Source of the DNA: JBBQSU01 sp038234815
Lineage (GTDB): Bacteria; Planctomycetota; Phycisphaerae; Tepidisphaerales; Tepidisphaeraceae
Assembly (NCBI GenBank): GCA_038234815.1
Contig: JBBQSU010000148.1
Location: forward strand, 1-8,418
Direction of reading: 5' to 3'
Length of the DNA: 8,418 nucleotides
A model generated the notes under the pieces. That model ran no database searches, had not been told where the DNA came from, and saw nothing but the letters and a program-made list of their open reading frames with translations. Shown here one piece after another: positions 5,234 through 8,418 of the stretch. Every line of letters begins with the position of its first letter. The stretch's first letter is position 1. Both the position numbers and the translations under genes were made by a program.

Positions 5234-6364
5234 TTATTTCCACACCTTTTCCGGGGCGTAGGGGTCGATGGCGGTGCTGACCGAATCCTTCTTGATCTGC
5301 TCGGCGGTAAGTTCACGGCCCAGTTTGCTGGACATATAAATGCCTTCGCTGATGAGGGCGGTGTTGAGCGCGTATTCCGACGTCGGGACCAGATCGACAT
5401 GGCCCAGGTGATAGCCCACCCAGTTGCGTTGGCTGAGGTCGAGCCACTGGGTCTTGGGATCGCAGGCGTGCCAGCGCGTGTCGCATTCCTTGGTGTCGAT
5501 GAGCGCGCTGGCGGACATGTCGGCGATGCTGGAGTAGAACGTCAGCGGGTCGATCTTGATCCCGCCTTTACTCCCCAGCACCTTGCTGGCTTCGGAGCCG
5601 TCGTAATGCACCGCCCAGGTCTCCTCGACGTCGAATGAAATTCCCCCCGCCAGCCGCACCCAACCCAGGCCCATCTCCTCGACGCCGAAATTGCTGAACT
5701 TTCTTCGATCCTCATACATCTCAAGTTGTTGGTGGGTTGCGCCGGTGACGGTTTGCACCGCCGGGTTGCCCAGCAGATGAAGGATGCGGGCGATGTGGTA
5801 GATGCCCATGTCGAACAGTGCCCCGCCGGCGCAGATGGTCTTGTCAACGAAGTTGGCGGTGCCGTAACCATCGACAAAAGGCCGGCCGCGCCGACGATAG
5901 CCGAAAGAACGCGCGTAGTAGAGCTTGCCCAGGTGGCCGTCATTGATGAGGCGCTTGGCGGCCCGGGTGTTGGCCTCAAAGACGGTATTCATTTGGATAT
6001 GGATGCGGCGGTCGCAATCCTTGGCGGTGTTCATCATGGCCTCGGCGTCACGATAGGTGCCGGCCATCGGCTTTTCGCAGTAGACATGCTTGCCGGCCTT
6101 CAACGCCGCTATGGCGATGGGCGCGTGCTTGTTGTTGTGGACGCAAACATCGACCGCGTCGATGTCGTCGCGCTTAAGGAGATCTGCGAAGTCGGCATAG
6201 CCGTGCGCGATGCCGTACTTGGCTTTGGCGGCGTCGACCTTCTCGGGAAAGAGGTCCGCGACCGCGACCATCTTCACGTCATTGGGGAGTTTGGAGTAAT
6301 TCTCCAAATGGCTTTGGGCGATCTGCCCGGTGCCGATAATACCGACCCGAAGTGGTTTGCTCAT
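5234..6364 (-). CDS. Gfo/Idh/MocA family NAD(P)-dependent oxidoreductase
   Basis: A 376-residue protein of usual family length. The N-terminal Rossmann domain has GIIGTGQIAQSH (residues 8-19), which binds NAD(P). The family hallmark EKP is at 97-99 (CEKPMAGT), where Lys98 assists catalysis. The C-terminal domain carries GGALFDMGIYHI, with Asp185 and His190 in the expected active-site positions. Such enzymes oxidise or reduce hydroxyl groups of sugars, inositols or related compounds. No Tat or Sec signal is seen, unlike many secreted planctomycete members, so this one is cytoplasmic. It is upstream of the sugar isomerase-like gene on the same strand and probably forms a two-gene unit with it. 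No Shine-Dalgarno precedes the ATG; a TTGAGC/TAGACT pair with a 17-base spacer ends about ten bases before it and could give a nearly leaderless transcript, but that promoter is speculative. Confidence 0.93.
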   Translation of the reverse strand: MSKPLRVGIIGTGQIAQSHLENYSKLPNDVKMVAVADLFPEKVDAAKAKYGIAHGYADFADLLKRDDIDAVDVCVHNNKHAPIAIAALKAGKHVYCEKPMAGTYRDAEAMMNTAKDCDRRIHIQMNTVFEANTRAAKRLINDGHLGKLYYARSFGYRRRGRPFVDGYGTANFVDKTICAGGALFDMGIYHIARILHLLGNPAVQTVTGATHQQLEMYEDRRKFSNFGVEEMGLGWVRLAGGISFDVEETWAVHYDGSEASKVLGSKGGIKIDPLTFYSSIADMSASALIDTKECDTRWHACDPKTQWLDLSQRNWVGYHLGHVDLVPTSEYALNTALISEGIYMSSKLGRELTAEQIKKDSVSTAIDPYAPEKVWK

Positions 6365-6488
6365 GGAGGAATAGTCTAGGGCTGGAGCAGTTCAAGCTCA
6401 AGCAGCCACCTCGCTGACTCATATCAGCCGTTAAGGGGTCATTGTTTATTATGTGCATTTCCGGCGCGGCGGGTGCCAGGGATGAGGC

Positions 6489-6971
6489 TCAATGATGGTG
6501 CCCGCCGGCGCCGTGAACGTGGCCGTGGGCCACTTCCTCGGGCGTGGCTGGCCGAACTTCGCGGACGTTTACGTCGAATTTAAGCGTCACGCCGGCCAGG
6601 GGGTGATTGGCATCGACGGTGATTTCTTCCGGATCGACCTTGGTCACGGTGACGACGCGCGGACCTTGCGGGCTTTGCGCCTGGAACTGCATGCCCGGCT
6701 TGATCTCGGCGGCGCCCTTGAAAGCCGCCCGCGGAACCGCCTGCACCTGGCTCTGGTCGCGCGTGCCGTAGGCGTCTTCCGGGGCCACCGTCACCACCAG
6801 GGCGTCGCCGGCCTTCTTGCCTTCCAGTTCGCGCTCCAGGCCGGGAATCAGCCCGCCAACGCCATGCAGATAAGTCAGCGGGGCCTTGCCCGAGGAACTG
6901 TCCAGCACCTGGCCCTGCGGGTCGGTCAGCGTGTAATCGATGGATACTACGGCGTGCTTGGCAATCTGCAT
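6489..6971 (-). CDS. slyD: FKBP-type peptidyl-prolyl cis-trans isomerase, SlyD-like
   Basis: A 160-residue cytoplasmic prolyl isomerase and chaperone. The FKBP strands are at both ends, and the insert-in-flap chaperone domain lies in the middle (about residues 72-125). Recognisable motifs are VSIDYTLTDPQG at the start, LIPGLE (41-46), PEDAYG (64-69) and the very typical SlyD motif ANHPLAG (121-127). The C-terminus is short and histidine-rich (HGHVHGAGGHHH). In E. coli SlyD a similar but longer His/Cys/Asp tail binds Ni2+ and supports hydrogenase maturation; this tail lacks cysteine. GGAG lies 5 bases before the ATG. The gene follows the rplT terminator by about 60 bases and so probably has its own promoter in the AT-rich stretch around 6985-7035. 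The stop is followed by 124 bases before the Gfo gene with no recognisable terminator. Confidence 0.93.
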   Translation of the reverse strand: MQIAKHAVVSIDYTLTDPQGQVLDSSSGKAPLTYLHGVGGLIPGLERELEGKKAGDALVVTVAPEDAYGTRDQSQVQAVPRAAFKGAAEIKPGMQFQAQSPQGPRVVTVTKVDPEEITVDANHPLAGVTLKFDVNVREVRPATPEEVAHGHVHGAGGHHH

Positions 6972-7033
6972 GACGACTCCATTGTAATAATACCAAAAAC
7001 AAGAAGATCGAGACTCTTAATTTTTATTGTAGC

Positions 7034-7067
7034 AATAGAAATGCCCAGGGACATCGATCCCTGGGCA
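7034..7067 (-). terminator. Intrinsic terminator of the infC-rpmI-rplT operon
   Basis: A perfect 10-bp stem (7042-7051 with 7058-7067, arms TGCCCAGGGA and TCCCTGGGCA on the minus strand) with a 6-base loop is followed on the minus strand by TTTCTATT. It begins 27 bases after the rplT stop. The T-rich side is on the minus strand only, so it terminates the ribosomal protein operon before slyD. Confidence 0.85.
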
Positions 7068-7093
7068 GAGGTTTAATGGACCGGCAAGGTGGA

Positions 7094-7471
7094 TCAGGCA
7101 GCCTTTGGCTTGTTGACCACGACATGCGGCCGCACGAGTTCGACGATGGCGTCGAACGTGGCCGGATCGCCGATCGCAAGCTCGCTGAGCATCTTGCGGT
7201 TCAGTTCGATCCCCGCCATGGCCAGGGCCGGAATGAACCGGTTGTAGTTGATCCCGTGGGCCTTGACGGCAGCGCTGAGGCGCACGATCCAGAGCGTGCG
7301 GAAGTGGCGCTTCTTCTGCCTGCGGTCGCGGTAGGCATACCGGTCCGCGCGGCGGATGAATTCTATGGCCGATCGATACTGCTTGCCTGGGGAGGCGACG
7401 AAGCCCGAGGCGCGCTTTAAAACGCGTTTGCGTTTCCGTGCGTGCGTTACACCACCGGTGGAACGTGGCAT
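7094..7471 (-). CDS. rplT: 50S ribosomal protein L20
   Basis: A 125-residue protein, slightly longer than the usual 115-120. The basic N-terminal part GGVTHARKRKRVLKRASGF and the core RRQKKRHFRTLWIVRLSAAVKAHGINYNRFI are diagnostic of L20, an early assembly protein that binds 23S rRNA. The C-terminal globular domain (ALAMAGIELNRKMLSELAI) is present; in other bacteria this part also binds operon mRNA for autoregulation. AAGGAG stands 7 bases before the ATG. It is the last gene of the translation operon and is followed by a strong terminator. Confidence 0.98.
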   Translation of the reverse strand: MPRSTGGVTHARKRKRVLKRASGFVASPGKQYRSAIEFIRRADRYAYRDRRQKKRHFRTLWIVRLSAAVKAHGINYNRFIPALAMAGIELNRKMLSELAIGDPATFDAIVELVRPHVVVNKPKAA

Positions 7472-7492
7472 GAGGAAACTCCTTTCAATGAC

Positions 7493-7582
7493 GAGATTTC
7501 AAAAGATGAAATCTCTAAACCAGAGCTAGAGGCACATTTCCGAAAACGGAAAGGCTTGGCTGCATCGACAACGCATCGATGC
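7493..7582 (-). promoter_or_regulatory. Three consecutive hairpins in the rpmI-rplT gap
   Basis: The 130-base gap, long for this operon, contains three perfect inverted repeats. In transcript order these are GCATCGA/TCGATGC (7562-7582, 7 bp), TTTCCG/CGGAAA around TTTT (7537-7552, 6 bp), and GAGATTTC/GAAATCTC (7493-7515, 8 bp, 7-base loop). The last ends 8 bases before the AAGGAG of rplT. Position and density suggest a structured leader that could control rplT translation or RNA processing. L20 autoregulation is established in E. coli and Bacillus, but I cannot match this to either known leader type. Confidence 0.4.
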
Positions 7583-7601
7583 TTCTAATACCGGCGTGCG
7601 C

Positions 7602-7895
7602 TTAAGCAGTTTTCTGCTCGGCGGCCGGTTGTTCAGTAGTCGCTTTGGCCGCGGCGGCCAGTTCGCGCAGGTGGCGCGTGCGATTGGGCTTCTTTTTATG
7701 AATGCCCATCATTTCCCGCATGTTGCGCGAATGGCCTTCGGCCAGAGTCGCCGGGCGACCCAAATGGCGCTTCTTCTTGCTCGAACGACTCGAGCGCAAG
7801 TGCGAAGTCAGTTCGTGCCGGTGCTTGAGTTTCCCGGTCTTGCTCACGCCAAAGCGCTTCTTCACGCTCTTATTGGGTTTCAGTTTATAGCCCAT
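7602..7895 (-). CDS. rpmI: 50S ribosomal protein L35 with C-terminal extension
   Basis: A 97-residue protein; bacterial L35 is usually 64-66. The first two thirds are standard: KPNKSVKKRFGVSKTGKLKHRHELTSHLRSSRSSKKKRHL, very basic and spanning the L35 signature region, then a helix ending near MREMMGI. Beyond about residue 67 comes a tail of some 30 residues (HKKKPNRTRHLRELAAAAKA, then TTEQPAAEQKTA) that is first basic, then Ala/Glu/Gln-rich. AAGGA lies 5 bases before the ATG. It lies between infC and rplT as in most bacteria. Confidence 0.96.
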   Translation of the reverse strand: MGYKLKPNKSVKKRFGVSKTGKLKHRHELTSHLRSSRSSKKKRHLGRPATLAEGHSRNMREMMGIHKKKPNRTRHLRELAAAAKATTEQPAAEQKTA

Positions 7896-7905
7896 TTTTG
7901 TCCTT

Positions 7906-7938
7906 CAAATAAATACGCCCCTCCGGTTTAGAGGGGCG
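7906..7938 (-). terminator. Terminator-like hairpin (possible attenuator) in the infC-rpmI gap
   Basis: A perfect 8-bp GC-rich stem (CGCCCCTC 7916-7923 with GAGGGGCG 7931-7938) has a 7-base loop and is followed on the minus strand by TATTTATTTG. The rpmI Shine-Dalgarno begins right after that tract. A hairpin with a T-rich tail between two co-transcribed genes could cause partial termination or regulated read-through of rpmI-rplT; it could also be a simple mRNA-stabilising structure. Confidence 0.55.
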
Positions 7939-8003
7939 AAGGATACTAATGACTGGCGGCCAGTGTGTAAAGCCCACGGCCGGCAACTTTTTGGCTTGGC
8001 TTT

Positions 8004-8418
8004 TTATGGCCTTCCGGCGGGCACGGGGGCGACCGGGGGCCTGGGGGCCGGAATTTTTAGACCTGCGCCTGCCGAAAAGTTCCCCGGACGGGCACCCGGA
8101 CCCACCGGTCCGGTCGTTCGCGCTGCCGCCGGGGCCGGCCGATCACCGGGCTTGGCACCAGGGGGCTTATGATCCGGCTGAAGCACCAACGTCATCCGCT
8201 TGCCTTCCATCTTGCTGTCGCGCTCGATCTTGCTCACCGGCCACAGTTCCTGCTTGATCTTAGTGAAAATATCCCTGCCCAGGTCGATGTGGGCCAGTTC
8301 ACGTCCGCGGAACTGCAGGGTGAACTGCACCTTATTGCCCTCTTTGAGGAATTCGCGGGCATGGTTGATCTTAATCTGCAGGTCGTGGTCGCCGATCTTG
8401 ACGGTCTTCATCTTCAGT
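8004..8418 (-). CDS. infC: Translation initiation factor IF-3, C-terminal part, 5' end outside the window
   Basis: The visible 137 codons run on without a break to the window edge, so the N-terminal domain and true start lie outside; the ATG at 8411 is internal. The IF3 C-domain is clear: IGDHDLQIKINHAREFLKEG, then VQFTLQFRGRELAH, then DSKMEGKRMTLVLQP. This domain binds the 30S subunit and monitors the initiator tRNA codon pairing. After about residue 80 of the visible part follows a 55-residue tail rich in Pro, Ala and Gly (starting HKPPGAKPGDRPAPAAART), absent from E. coli IF3, which ends soon after the core. The stop is followed by 108 bases to rpmI. The order infC-rpmI-rplT is the conserved bacterial one. 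Confidence 0.96.
   Translation of the reverse strand, partial: LKMKTVKIGDHDLQIKINHAREFLKEGNKVQFTLQFRGRELAHIDLGRDIFTKIKQELWPVSKIERDSKMEGKRMTLVLQPDHKPPGAKPGDRPAPAAARTTGPVGPGARPGNFSAGAGLKIPAPRPPVAPVPAGRP

Noticed and set aside
5726..6379. Plus-strand 217-codon open frame
   Set aside because: It is antisense to the Gfo/Idh/MocA gene; the Val/Gly/Asp-rich sequence has no domain and reflects high GC at third positions.
6492..7076. Plus-strand 194-codon open frame
   Set aside because: It is antisense to slyD and crosses the slyD upstream region and the rplT terminator; no family features.

Overview
The window looks like chromosomal DNA of a GC-rich bacterium, most likely a planctomycete of the Phycisphaerae type. 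That placement is an inference. It rests on a Gfo/Idh/MocA oxidoreductase next to a xylose-isomerase-like TIM-barrel protein, infC and rpmI products with long C-terminal tails, an Rhs/YD-repeat remnant, and several genes without a Shine-Dalgarno site. No rRNA or other decisive marker is present.

Positions 1 to about 2520 are an accessory region. Four copies of a 67-68 bp imperfect inverted repeat (178-245, 868-934, 1726-1793, 2452-2519), all in the same orientation, divide it into units of about 690, 860 and 730 bp. Each unit carries essentially one unrelated gene: a small three-helix membrane protein with an Rhs fragment behind it, an endonuclease/exonuclease/phosphatase (EEP) family enzyme, and an ankyrin-repeat lipoprotein encoded on the opposite strand. 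The repeats begin with GAAC, end with GTTCG, fold into a nested hairpin with an extra-helical base, and abut or overlap gene ends. This layout recalls an integron-type cassette array, although the repeat is not a textbook attC site and no integrase is in view. A non-autonomous transposable element or REP-like family is the main alternative. The cargo would also suit a toxin/immunity neighbourhood behind an Rhs locus.

Positions 2509 to 8418 are a more ordinary chromosomal block, entirely on the minus strand. In transcription order (right to left) it holds the 3' part of infC, rpmI and rplT, the classic translation operon, ending in a strong intrinsic terminator. Next come a SlyD-like FKBP peptidyl-prolyl isomerase with a histidine-rich tail, a Gfo/Idh/MocA oxidoreductase and a sugar phosphate isomerase/epimerase-like protein that probably act together in carbohydrate metabolism, a PhoR-like sensor histidine kinase without a nearby response regulator, and a small membrane protein. 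The last four codons and stop of that small protein lie inside the fourth repeat, which therefore marks the junction between the two halves.

Hairpins in the infC-rpmI and rpmI-rplT gaps suggest RNA-level control of the ribosomal protein genes.
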